64,000 nt of DNA from Strongylocentrotus droebachiensis. Its lineage: Eukaryota; Echinodermata; Echinoidea; Camarodonta; Strongylocentrotidae. The number at the start of each line of letters is the position of its first letter. Position 1 is the first letter of the stretch. Of the stretch, positions 1 through 12,100 are shown one piece after another. The stretch is from the NCBI GenBank assembly GCA_035222895.1, contig JAVYIG010000888.1:186001-250000 (forward strand), written 5' to 3'. Made by a program: the position numbers and the translations under genes. The notes under the pieces were generated by a model that was not told where the DNA came from, did not search any database, and saw only the letters and a list, made by a program, of their open reading frames with translations.

Positions 1-513
1 TAATGATAAACCTAAAGAATAGAATAATTTTTATTTGGGAATACTATTTCGGCTAATTATAGTTGCAATCAACTCTACCCACCCTCCCTTTATTATGCCG
101 CCATAAAAATCTGTACATTTTATTAAACACTGTGTTCTTCTATATGTAAATATCAGATTTTGTGTTTACCTTCTGTTGAAGATACGCCTGATATGAGAAG
201 TGTCGAATGCAAAATCAATCCATAAAACCAGTAGCAGCAGAGGTCCTTTTGCGTGAGGGAAAATGGCAATACACTTTTGAAAAATAACGATATGTAAGTC
301 GAAGACATCGAAATTGCAAAATGTAATAATTATGATTGCTTCAGATGTTCTTTATCTGTGACAGAGAAATAAATGCATTTTCGTGATTTATAATTTGATT
401 CGACATTTTAGACTTTAAAAATGACAGCCACTATACCATGATAAGGTATCAAATCATTTTCAACCATTTTAATCGTTGCAATAATAGTATTTCTTGTAAA
501 CTTTACATTAGAG
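1..513. other. Intergenic, no gene seen
   Basis: AT-rich sequence with no open frame, splice-site pair or recognisable repeat that I can support. It ends where the tRNA-like head of a SINE begins. Confidence 0.5.
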
Positions 514-785
514 GTGACGTGGCCTAGTTGATAAATCAACGGACTGTGAATCACAATGGTTCACAGTTCGAGTCCCGCCGCGTCACTAATGTCCTTTGGC
601 AAGACATCAATCTATATTTGCCACTCTCTACCCAGGTGTTAAATGGGTACCTGTAGGAAGGAATTCCTTGAACGCTGCGAGTACCAAAATCGGTAGCCTA
701 ACAGAGCCGGAGTAATATTGAAACGCCTTGAGCACCTTGCGTGATGGATATCCACGGTATAAAAAATATCCAATATTATTATTAA
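514..785 (+). mobile_element. tRNA-derived SINE, copy 1
   Basis: The head looks like a tRNA. It has an A box (TGGCCTAGTTGATA) and a B box (AGTTCGAGTCCC), and the first bases GTGACG can pair with CGTCAC just after the B box, as in an acceptor stem. The body carries CACTAATGTCCTTTGGCAAG, the ACCCAGGTG region and AAATGGGTACCTG, all shared with copies at 3023 and 43107. The tail is a short TTATTA repeat. Tail and body suggest a SINE mobilised by a LINE with an (ATT)n end. I do not assign the parent tRNA. Confidence 0.85.
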
Positions 786-2574
786 ATCATGTATTATACC
801 GGTCTTCAAATGAGGTGAACTGGAGTAAAGTAGGGACTCTAGGAAACTTTGTATGCAAGCTTCTCTCTGAACAGATACGATCCATTATCATATGTTATTA
901 TTCGTGATAAGAACTAATACAAACAGTTCTGTATCATTGTAGTAAAATCATAAGTTCTATGTCAAAAACATTTTTCTTTCATTTTGTTCTCGTTTAAAAA
1001 TAGTTTTCTCCCATTTCCCCTGAGTTTTACACTTCCATGGAGCGTGCCAGTCACTCAGTAACCATTTATTCTTCTGGGTAGAGAAAATCAAAGTAGATAA
1101 AATGCCTAGCTGAAAGCCCTGAAAGACGTAATCTTCGGTGCCAGAGTTCAAACCTCCTGATCTCATTGAATGCGACTCTCCTATGCAGAGAGACGCAACC
1201 ACATCAGTTATTTCTATAGACAAAATAATGTCAAATACACACGACGCGTTATTTTGCCTGACGTAGGGTTGTGTCACTACTATGCCAACTCTGGCTCGCC
1301 GTGTGAGAGTGGCATCATACAAAACAACACCGTTGCGTTGGATTACTGGCGTATGAGCCAATTTTTATCACGTCCTTAATTGACGCAGGTATTAACGCAA
1401 TCGAAATGATGCCTCGTATGCATCAGGCATAAGGTAGATCTTCTCTCTTATCCTTGGTCCAGATTTTGTATTGTTAAATACCAAAATGTGGTATAAACTC
1501 ATCAACAGTATAAACCACAAGATTACGTTTGAAAATACAATTACTGATTTGTATGAAATGACAAAATAAAAACATGTTACCATTATTCTTGCTGCTTCGG
1601 AAAACTTGACAATTGCTGTTTCCTGCTCGCTGGCCAGTCGCCCAAAGTGACTTAGTGACCAGTATTCCAAGCACTTCCAAGGTCATTCGGAGCGTTTTTC
1701 GTCCAATGAGAAACGCATCAGAATAATTGGGAATGGAAGTGCTCTTTCATGATGAGTACCTATACGGACTACTCGACGCGCGTCACCAAAGTTGAAAGGC
1801 TCTGCACGCAATTCGGACAGCCGATCGAGAAATCAATTAAATTGTATTAACTTGGCTCAACCTGTCTATAAAGCAAGTATCCTTCAATCTAGCATACTAT
1901 CCTTGAAAATTTAAAGAAAAATAGTTAACATGGAGTACAGAAAATGGTAATGTGAATCCTGCCTGCATCCGGTAAAAATACGCCTTGTCTTTAATATGTT
2001 TATCATTTTTTGGTAATAAAAGGGTTAACAGTCGGAAACCCCCCCCCCCAAAAAAAAAATGAAATAAATAAAATGAAAAGGGTTTGGTTTAGGGAGCACA
2101 ATCGGGCCATAATTTCCTACACAGAAACATCTGGGAAATGTGGGGGTGAGGGGGGGGGGGGAGGTGATAGTTTCCTTATTTCTTTTTTCTTTTCTCTTTT
2201 TTATTTGAATTGTTTTGTTTTTACTTGCCAAAGATTTTCGGACCTTACCTGCCACCTCTTACGAAATCCCTGAGCCACCCCTGAGTTAAATGCCCGTACC
2301 GTTATTTGAGTTGAAAAGTATCATCTCTGGTCATCATAATTTATCACTGACTGATAAACATATTGTACCAAACCTGTATGTAACAATGCTCTTAATGTAC
2401 AGGCGATACTATGGAGATTTAAACATTTCCGAGGTAGGTAAAATTAGGGGCACGTAACCCAAAGCACCCCCCCCCCCCCTCCCCCAACAGCTAGGCCGGT
2501 GTATAGGAGGAATCAACTGTTTTAGTTTAGTTTTTTATATTTTGGTGATTTAACGAAACAGGCCAAGTCAAAAA
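786..2574. other. Intergenic, homopolymer-rich
   Basis: No gene is supported. The stretch has C and A runs at 2040-2059, a G run at 2142-2162 and a C run at 2466-2485. The open frames here are short, overlap on both strands and show no protein-family motif. Confidence 0.5.
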
Positions 2575-2945
2575 CTGTCATAATAATAATAATAATAATA
2601 ATAATACATAACATTTATTAGGCTGATGTTTCTAAGCGCACAGTGTTCTGATTAAGAGAAGACTATAACCCGTAGAATTAAATTAGAAGAAAAAGCAAAA
2701 ATACAAAAGTAACATAGATAAGGTAAGAAAAACAGTGGCAATCAACTAAATAAAGACAAAATGGTGCGCACCTCCATTGACCGACGCACAACTGCAATTT
2801 ACAATTTGAAAAGATAGGTTTTGAGTAGAGATTTGAATTGAGATACAGATTAAGAGGGGGCGCAGTGAATAAAGGCGGGCAGTTTGTTCCAGAGAGCGGG
2901 GGCAATAACTGAAAAGGCGCGGTCACCATACCGGGTGTTAGTGCG
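2575..2945 (-). mobile_element. LINE/SINE 3' end, minus orientation
   Basis: Read on the minus strand this ends in a GCGCTTAGA-type motif followed by an (ATT)n tail (AAT repeats at 2580-2606 on the plus strand). The same tail arrangement occurs at 32548, 44450, 46190 and at the end of the SINE at 43107. The part away from the tail is moderately GC-rich and noncoding. Family assignment is inference from the shared tail. Confidence 0.5.
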
Positions 2946-3022
2946 GGGTCCAGGTGTTAATCCAAGATTTTATTTAGGTTTCAATGTTTTTTTTTTAATA
3001 CTCTTAAACACTGGAAGCAGTA

Positions 3023-3483
3023 GTGTCATTGTCTAGTGGATACCTCACCGGACTGCAGATCATTATGGTTCGCGGCTCGAGTCCCGCCGTAGCCTTTAAA
3101 CAAGGCCACTTGTCTGATACACGCCGAGCGACTAAAACGAGACTAATCGCGAAAACCCAAGTGAACGCGAGAGAGCGAGGAGCCCATCGTCACTAGGTCG
3201 CGCGTTCACTCCGGGTATCTAGATTCATCTCAGCCGCTTAGAGTCACGAGGCCTTGTCAAAAGGCTAGTCCCGCCGCGGCACTAATTTCCTTTGGCAAGA
3301 TATTAATCTATATTTTTCACTCTCCACTAAGGTGTAGTAAATGGGTACCTTATAGGAATGTATTCCTTGAATGGATTTAATGTCTTAGGGCAACTTGGAT
3401 ACTACTCCGAAGGCACCTTTAGCATTCCCATGGGTGGATGCGTGCGCAATATAAATGCAGTATAATCATCATTATTATTATTG
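3023..3483 (+). mobile_element. tRNA-derived SINE, copy 2, interrupted
   Basis: It has the same tRNA-like head (A box TGTCTAGTGGATA, B box GGCTCGAGTCCC) and the same body motifs (CTTTGGCAAGA, AAATGGGTACCT) as the copies at 514 and 43107, ending in an ATT-rich tail. It is split just after the B box by a 178-bp element (3090-3267). Removing that element and one 9-bp repeat restores the alignment with the other copies. Confidence 0.85.
3090..3267. mobile_element. 178-bp MITE with 9-bp target duplication
   Basis: It is flanked by a perfect 9-bp direct repeat, GTCCCGCCG (3081-3089 and 3268-3276), which is single copy in the intact SINEs, so it is a real target duplication. The ends are inverted repeats: TAGCCTTTAAACAAGGCC on the left and TAGCCTTTTGACAAGGCC on the right (reverse complement). 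No coding capacity. The same ends and duplication length are found around 39225-40684. A 9-bp duplication is typical of Mutator-like (MULE) transposons; superfamily assignment is inference. Confidence 0.85.
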
Positions 3484-4593
3484 TTTTTAAAATGTAGAGC
3501 CCAACGAGGACCGACTCTCCCATATTTCAGTTAATAGGCTTTTACATAGCGTGTCTTTGCATGACGACTCGGTAATTAAAAATAATGTAGCTTATGAATT
3601 ACTTGTTATCCAACCAATTAACCTTTCAGGTCGGTAATAGTTTCAGCATTTATGATTCTATTCTTGCCAACTTTGTAGAGAATTTTCAGTGATGTGTTAT
3701 TAATATCATTATTGCCTTTTACAGGTACAGCCCAATGAGGACCGACTTTAATCTACTTAAGTTAATAGCATTTTACTTCAATTGTGTATGCACAACCGGT
3801 AACTTGAAAAAATGAAAAAATGATGTTATTCATGAATAACTTTTTCATCCAATCAATTAACCTTTCATTTTGGTAATAAATGGAGCGTTCGTGATTCTGT
3901 TCTTGCCATTGATCCATGCAGTCTAAAATAGATAATTTGCAGAGATGTATTGAAATCATGATTACCGCTAGATAACTCAGGGGCGGATCTAGCCGGCGGC
4001 GAGAGTGGGGGCCCAATTCGTGAGAAAATCAGCCGACGAATAAGAATAAATGGGGGCGGGTGTAATGAGCACTAATTTGTTTAATGCTCAACGGGGGGGG
4101 GGGGGGTAGTGAACACTAGTTTGTTTTTTTACTCAACCCCCCCCCCCCCACCCCCCCCCGTTGAGCAACAACAAAAAAGTAAAATTGTGGTTAACATTTT
4201 TTTTAAAACTTTTTTTTGCCAGGGGTGAGGGTCCTTTTTAAAGGTAAAATTGTGGTTACCATTTCTGTGTTTTACTTCTTTTTTTCGCCAGGGGTGGGGG
4301 CCCAGAAAGGAGCACTCTTTAGTTATATTCAGAGCTTACCTATTGAGTTGCTCCTAATTCGTTAGTCATTAAATGGAGTCTTTAAGGGGAAGCCCATCCT
4401 GATAATTAGCTAGTATAAATAAAAGCAGAAAAACGAAAGAAACAAATAAGTGAAAGTATTATTTACAAATTAAAGACATGTCTTCCTCTTAATTCCTTAA
4501 TTATGCTTTATAGTTCTTTGATACTCCCATACCTGAACTTTGGTCTCTTAGTTTGGGGGTAACACACATCATAGTATTACGTCATTAGATAAA
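3484..4593. other. Intergenic with degenerate transposon debris
   Basis: No gene is supported. AGGACCGACT repeats at about 3508 and 3738, each beside an ATTATT stretch, suggesting a local duplication. CAGGGGCGGATCTAG at 3979 resembles a hAT-type terminus, but I could not find a matching end. Long G and C runs at 4094-4106 and 4138-4160 sit in a small inverted repeat around TTGAGCA. Confidence 0.4.
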
Positions 4594-5451
4594 GTGTTTT
4601 TATTACAAAAGAAGATTATTCGCATTATTTGTAAGTCCTCTTTTCGTTCCCATAGGCCTACAAACTCTTTATTTTTTGAAAATAAGATACTTGAGGTAAA
4701 AGACCTATATTTTTTCCAACTTGGTCAATTTATGTATAATTATAAAAATAATATGTTGCCATCTGTTTTTCAGATTTTTTTTTTAATAGCTCAGTTCATA
4801 ATTAGCTGACAAGACATTCGGACGATTTTCATCTACCTCTCTTGAGGGCCCTATAAGCTACACAAAAAAACATAAATATATGAAGGTCCAAAGTTTTTGA
4901 ATTCTTTAAGTAATGAAATAAAAAATGCTTCATCGATTAATACTTTTAAGAATAAATTGAAAGTTTTTATTACAATCATATAAACCTCATTGAATTATAT
5001 GCCGTTGTTGTTTTTGTTGAATACAAGATCATTCTCCACTCGCAGTCTCAAAATGTAATTTGATATATTATATTGTGCCTTAAAATGCTTATTTCCTTTC
5101 TAATGCGCATTTCTCAACCCCACATGCCGCTCATCATTTTGTATTATTTTCTGTACCCCCGATCGCTCACTTCTTTTTGTCATTGTCTACTCTTTGTATT
5201 ATGACCGTGTTCTTCTATCTTTGTCATGTAAAGCATTGTGTTGTCCCTTTCTCGTCTCTGTTGGCATCAGTGCATCGCCCTTCTTCTTTCCCCTATTTTG
5301 TAGTTCCTTTTGTAGTTACGGATTACAAGCATTGCTTTTTAGTGGACCCCTCTGTTTCCAACATGTATTTCATACATTCGTTTTAAATGCTTATAATTGA
5401 TTTGTAATGTTTTGTTGGAAAAATGAATGAATTGAAATTGAATTGAATTGA
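4594..5451 (+). pseudogene. LINE 3' fragment with end of reverse transcriptase ORF
   Basis: The frame from 4594 encodes LQKKIIRIICKSSFRSH followed by LFFENKILEVKDLYFFQLGQ. This is the style of the tail that follows the reverse-transcriptase domain in CR1/L2- or Jockey-like LINEs (Q(K/R)..IRII, then FxxxxILxxxDLYxxQLGxFMY). The frame then breaks, although pieces such as INTFKNKLKVF remain downstream, near 4950. The copy ends in TTGAA-type repeats near 5440, a common LINE tail. It is 5'-truncated and not functional. Confidence 0.7.
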
Positions 5452-5987
5452 AAGTTCAAGCAATATCCGATTAAAAAATAAGAAAGTTATGAATTTTTGA
5501 AGTTGCGATCAACCAATCACAAATTGGCAACTCTGTGACGTCTCTTGCGAGGTTCTCCCATTTGCTCTGTACTAACAAAATTCTGAATTTTTATTTTCCC
5601 TAAAGAATAATGTTTAATCATACCATAAAGACCAACTTATACCCTCAACAAAAAAAAAATTATACCCTCCTATCTGTCAAACACAGTCCGCTTTTCCGTA
5701 TTGACTGAATTACATTCAAAGATACAATGTCATGACTTGGGGAATCTTATCCCGCTAGGCCTCAGGTCTTGAAAGAGGACTTATGGGCTTAATCTCGTTT
5801 ACAGTAGGGGACGGCGGCCATTTCGACCCCCCCCCCCTCCAACCCCCTCCAACCCCCTCCAATCCCCCTCCTTCCATTCGCCGTCGCGCGCGAACAATAC
5901 AAATCTTTCCTTTTTTGATTTGTGGACTAGAGGCCACCATCTAAGCTTATCTCAGTTTATTATGTGAAGACGTAGGATTTTTAAAAA
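5452..5987. other. Upstream flank and probable leader of L2HGDH
   Basis: It contains C-rich repeats (5826-5875) and a short CpG-rich patch with CGTCGCGCGCG at about 5881-5891, about 100 bp before the L2HGDH start. The patch could lie near the transcription start, but no clear TATA box is visible. An in-frame TAA (5982-5984) sits one codon before the codon preceding the ATG, which supports that start. Confidence 0.4.
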
Positions 5988-6121
5988 ATGGGACGGCATC
6001 AAATTATACATTTGCTTCGAAAGAAGCTTGTGAACAAGTACATGATTTGGGACAGATGTTCATCATTTTTAGCTGTATCAAGCAACGTTCAAAGATCTGT
6101 TCGGCATGCTTCTGAAAAAAG
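5988..6121 (+). CDS. L2HGDH: L2HGDH exon 1 (targeting peptide)
   Basis: Codons 1-44 plus two bases. The protein starts [19 protein letters not shown] and is rich in basic and hydrophobic residues, as expected of a matrix-targeting sequence. The donor is AG|GTGAGA. An in-frame TAA lies directly upstream, and a G follows the ATG (aaaATGG). Being poorly conserved in the family, this exon is less certain than the others; phase 2 fits exon 2 exactly. Confidence 0.8.
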
Positions 6122-9100
6122 GTGAGAATTTTTAATTAGAAGTTACGGTCTTTTCCCCGGACGTCGCCGGTGGATTTTATGGGAAAAGGGGGAGGGACGA
6201 AATCCAGCCGTCAGCTGACCCAGACGGTCAGCGACCTGAAGCTGTGTGGATAGTCGATTGTCACACGTCCACCATTCACAGACTTCACTTTAGTCTTTAT
6301 GTCATTCCAGTTTAATTTAAAATCACTGGTACAGAAATCGGCTTAGCTTGAAACACAAATGCTTATGATGTTGATTATTTCTAAACCAGCAGTTTTGGGG
6401 TTTGAACTTAGAGTCTAGTTTGAGTGGGTTAGCGAGGGTTAATTTTTAGTTACATCATCCATGAAGGGTTTCAGTCAGACATACCCCCCCCCCCCCATCA
6501 TTTGTATTCTCGATAGATCTAGACACTAGAGATCTGAATGAACATGGTCCTGATCCCCTATTAGAAAACCTTTTTGGGGGGTATACAGGGCCTGACCTTT
6601 ACTTTTTTTTTAGGGAGCCAGCCGGGCTCCTCAAGCACTTTTTCAGGGAGCCCGCAGGGGTTTCAGGGAGCCCAAGTTTATCACGTTTTTTTTGTGGTCA
6701 TAATAATGGTCATTAACTATTAAAAAATTAAAACACACCGTCACGATACACGCCGTTTTAACGATTAGCCACGAATCTCCCTAATTCGTACATATGTTCA
6801 CAAAACAACAATCAACCCCTTTTTACACACGCCTTTGAAGTTTGTAGTTCGTAAAATTATGTTCAAACAATAATCAAGTCCATCCAGGTACGCACGCTGA
6901 AGAATAAGCACTCACGATCACAAACGCACATGTATCACAAACACGAGTCGACGTAAACATACACTCAGCTCTGGCAACGCAGCGACCACGTGCGTTTGTC
7001 TTAGTGTGTACATTCTCTGAGTGCACCGACATACAATGCAGCATGTATTGCGCACTCGTTACGAGTGCGGAGATATAACGTTATCATGCATAGCATTCCT
7101 GCACTGATCTCGATGTGTTTTCTTTTGCAACTCATTATTCGCGCTGGAGTTGAGCCAAGTGTGCCTTTTTCATGATTTTGACTGCGGAATTTGGGTTTTT
7201 AGATGGATTAAAACATGGATTAAAGTGCTGGTAAGAAACAGCATTTTTCGTGGCTGATACTAGAAAAACTTAGGGAGCCAGCCGGGCTCCTCAAGCTCTT
7301 TTTCAGGGAGCCCGCAGGGGTTTCAGGGAGCCAATGGCCACCGGGCTCCCGATAAAGTCGAGCCCTGGAATAGTCTATGTAATAATACCCCCCTCCCCCC
7401 CCAAAAAAAAAAGTATCTAATTTCCCTAGGAATTGTAAAATTGATGTCAAGAAACATCCATTCAAAATTTCATTTATAAATCAATCATTTCAATAATTGT
7501 GTGTTATATCTTCACAGCTCCTCCGGATCTCCACCGAGTAATGATTTTGATGTGTGCATCGTGGGAGGTGGGATAGTCGGCTTGGCTACAGCTCAGGAGC
7601 TCATCTGGAGGCAGCCCAATCTCAAACTTGCGGTGGTGGAGAAGGAAGCCGAGCTTTGTAAGTATTGATTCATATTCAAAAAGAGGAAATTATCTGTTGA
7701 GAGCCAGAAGGGCGTTAATTTATATATACTTCAATAACATAAGAATAACACCCTTCTGGCTCTCAACAGATTACATTTTTGAAGGTGATATTGAGCACTG
7801 GTCATGAATTTAAATTGAAGATAAAAAAATAAAGATAAAACAAACCAATTAAACAAAAACAAAACAAAAAGCAAATGTATGGTACCACAATCCAGGTACG
7901 TTCAAAGAGTATTCTATCAGTTTTATGCGACGGGGCCCAAGACTGGTGTTACTAAACTGATTATTTGTAGAAAATTGGTTCTCATTTGATTTGGCATAAA
8001 TGGACTCATCAACAGTTATACATTACTTTGAACTTTGACCTTACAGCCTTGCATCAAAGTGGTCACAACAGTGGTGTTATCCATGCCGGAATCTACTACA
8101 CGCCCGGATCTCTCAAGGCTAAGCTATGTGTAGAGGGCATGGAGCTAGCCTACAAGTATCTTGACGAGCACAATCTACCCTACAAAAAATGTGGAAAGGT
8201 ATGCAAGCAGGCATTTAGTACAATAGGGGGTTAACTTCACATACATGTAGTTCTGGTAATGGTAAAATGAAAATTCATACCAAACGTATCAAAATTTTCT
8301 GCTGATTGTTTGAAACTACTTGAAACTTGAATATATTTAGAGAAAAAAACGCATCTGAAATGTGCTAAATAATTAAATACATTCATCATGGGAAAATTCT
8401 CTTCAGGGGATGAAGATGATGAAGTGGAGGACTGAAATGGATAAAAAACATGTCAGAAAAAAATTGTCTAGAAGTAAAGCTGCGAAAAGACATCGTTGCT
8501 TCACGAAATTATGAATGTTATTTGAATTCTAAATAAGAAATGTTGTAAAAAAGCTGATCGACTTCATATTTCCTATTTTTTCAAAGCTCATTGTTGCACG
8601 TAATAAAGAGGAGCTACCTGGACCAGTGGCTGTCTAGAACTGCAATAAGATGTTATTTTATGTACCGGTAGTTATGATTGCTATTTGAATTCCGTGTAAT
8701 AAATGTAATCAAACCGATCGGTTTCTTATTTCATATTTTCCTAGCTCATTGTTGCAAAGAATGAAGAGGAGCTACCCAGGCTAGATGCTCTCCATAAAAG
8801 AGGACTAGAAAACGGTGTGAAGGGACTAAGGATAATGAATTCAGATGAGATCAAAGAAGTCGAACCGTATTGCAAGGTACAATTTTTCAATGTGTGAGAT
8901 TTTTCCCTCAAAAAACCTATGAGTTTGTGAACATCTCATTGAAATAATTGTTACAAAATTACCACATGTTTGCAGTTGGATGTCTGAGGACTTTATATAC
9001 ATATTGTTTTTAGAGCTAAAAGGTCATTAATATTGAACAAAGTTTAACACTTGGTTATGGGGTAAGTACCGATCATCATACGTCACTATAGTCATCTGTG

Positions 9101-12100
9101 CGCATGCATTCAGGCAATATGGTCCAAGACCTGGAGAATTATCTACTGGTAATACTTACACATGTAGTAAGTAAATCTGCATAACTATAGCAGGTGTTGT
9201 TGAAACTATGAAATTCCGTCGATCCTTTTTTTCATTTCTTTCCTTTTGCATGAAAAGAATGATATTAATTGAAATAAAAAATGTCTGTTTGTTGCATGTT
9301 ACTATAATAGTTTCATTTTTGTGTGGGTGCTTGTGTTTTTGCCCATTGGTTACCATGGAATAAAATCAGATGTACATGTACAGTATGTATGTATGGGTGT
9401 ATGTGTAATGAACGTATAGACCAGTTCTGGTCATGCGATTGCATTGTGAAAGAAACGTGGAATCGATCAGAAAAGGTTGATCATCTAGCATATAAGTATT
9501 GGTGTGTACTACAAGGTTCTGGAATCATCAAAATGATAAGAAATTTGGCCCAGTCTTGGTTAAGTTACAAGCACTGTACACAGAAAGATGTACAGTGTAT
9601 ATGAGAATCCAGTCTGGATAGAAATATTATAATAATTTACCAAATATATCAATTAGTAGGCGGTTTTGCCGGCAAAATTTGTATCATCGCGTATTAGTCA
9701 AATAATAAGAGCTTCCATTTCATTTTTTGATAGGGGGGCATTTCCAAAACTGGTCTATACCTTTAAGAGACAGTGTTTGTGTGTACACTGTATGTACTAT
9801 GTACGTGTGTATGAATGTATTATTTATTTAACAATTTTCTTGCACTGTCTATATTTTATTTAGGGTTTAAAAGCCATCCACTCTCCTAACACCGGGATCG
9901 TTGATTGGGGTCAAGTAGCGCGACACTACGGCAAGAATTTTGAGCGGCTTGGAGGCAGTGTCTTCACCAACTTTGAGGTTAGCAACTTCATTACGACAAG
10001 AGAGGGCAAAGCTGGCAGCAAAGATGGTAATAATCTGTAAATTAAATAATTAATTATTGACTTTATTATGTTATTACTTGTGGTTGAGTTGCTCTTTAAT
10101 ACATGTTTATATGTCCTTATATAATCAAATGTTTGTAAGAAAGAAAAAAGGAAAGTGCATATAGATTTCTACAAAGTTCTGTTGGATCTATAACCCCTTA
10201 AAGGTAATACAAAGTTTTGGGAAATTTTGAAAATTGGGTGGATAGTGAATCTTTACAATTTTGATATATTTGGATGCCCCTGTGGATGTATTATAAGCAC
10301 TAAAAACATTAGCCCCTAAAACACTTTTGTTTTCGAGAAAAGTTGAATATAAAAATTTACCGGTGCTCCCGGTAAATTTTGATACATTTCAAATAGCGCC
10401 TATGGCCGTACAATGGTAGCTGCGAATATGAAAATCTCAGAATATGTAGTTGTGACATAGAATTTCCAAACGGGAATAACTAATCGGTCGATTTTAGTCA
10501 AGAAACATTGTTTCATAGCTAAATTAATATCTTGACCTTGAGAGGGAGCTATACAACATAACGAGTTTATTATTTATAATTTCATAACTTTAGACTCGAT
10601 TTCAACAGCGAAAACGATCAATGAATATTGTATGAACGCATATGCCTCCAATATGTTAATTTGAACCAAATTCATGACCCCATACCAAAACTTTGTAATA
10701 CCTTTAATAATATTATTATTATTGAATATATAAGTTGCTTTAATACAGGTTTCACTGTTTCATGTTGGTCATTTAGTAGTATTTTGAAATGATATTATAG
10801 TGAAGAAGAAGAAGAAAAATACCCAGAATACCATGTGCTGTTGTCGACCATGGTGGGGCTCGAAAATGGAGAGCTCTATCTATTTAATACATGTATGCCC
10901 CATGACTAGTGATGATACAGAAATGTGGGGGGGGGGGGGTCCTTCTTTTTTTCTTTCTGTTTGTCCCTCGATCTTAAAACGTGTAGGATGTAAGAACGTT
11001 CTTTATTTTTAGATGGCCTTTATATGTAAAGACTGTAATAGGAAATTAGGATTTGTTGTTGAAAAGAAGCAAAACATGACCTGTTGGTCCTTCTATACAG
11101 ATGGTCACTCAGACCAGTTTTACAGTATAATTGAGCAAAATCAGATCATCATTTCTAATGTAAAACACAGTTTTATAGTAGGATGGTTACAATTCTGCAG
11201 TAGATATTCAAAGAAGGAAATCATAGGTTGAAACGACGTCTTGAATATTGATATAGACTTTCATTATTAAGCTCTTCATCTTTTACTTTGGCCTTCATGA
11301 GATTCATTCATACCCAGCTTACTCACATATTTTCATTTTCATGTGAAACATTTGAATATTAAGTTTCTAGTGATTAACTAGCTATTTGTATGTTCATGTA
11401 TATGGAAAACATGGGGGTGATAAAATAAGTTGTAGAATACATAATCACAACACTTTTCTTCATACACTGACCGTAGAACATTTCTCTTGCACACGTACAG
11501 ATCATGTATCGAAATGTAGTTGAAGATGTAAGCACAGGGTGTCAAATATAGCAATTGTAATCCAATAGCGATACCTATACTTGTACATGTCCAGTTCATA
11601 TATCCAATGTCGTTGAATATGTATCATATGGAGCGTCTAATATCATATCAATGGTAATTCGATAGCGATACATATAATTGCATGTACAGTTCATATATCG
11701 AACATAGTTGAATATGTAAATACAGGGTGTCTAATATAGCAATTGCAATTCAATAGCAATACCTATAATTGTTTGTGTTTTCTAGGTTTACAACACCCTG
11801 TGACGCTGCAAGCCAAATCTGGTGTAAGTATACATACTTGTTTACAGCTGTGTACATGCTAATGGAAAAAAATACAATGTCAAAATTAATAATGTACTTA
11901 ATGAATAGCAAACATGCGAAATTTCTTTACAGCAAAGATAAAGGCAGTCAACAGCTAAGAAATTGGTAGCAGCATCTCACTGATGTCTTCATTATCTTTT
12001 TTTCCCCTCTGTTTTATATAACATGTTGGACAATGCTTTTCTGTTGAAAATTTTGTTTTTATATCTTTAAGATAAAAAAAGGTCATATATGACCTCTTAT

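Noticed and set aside
3979..4320. Complete hAT-like element starting CAGGGGCGGATCTAG
   Set aside because: A plausible left end only; I could not find a matching right end or target duplication.
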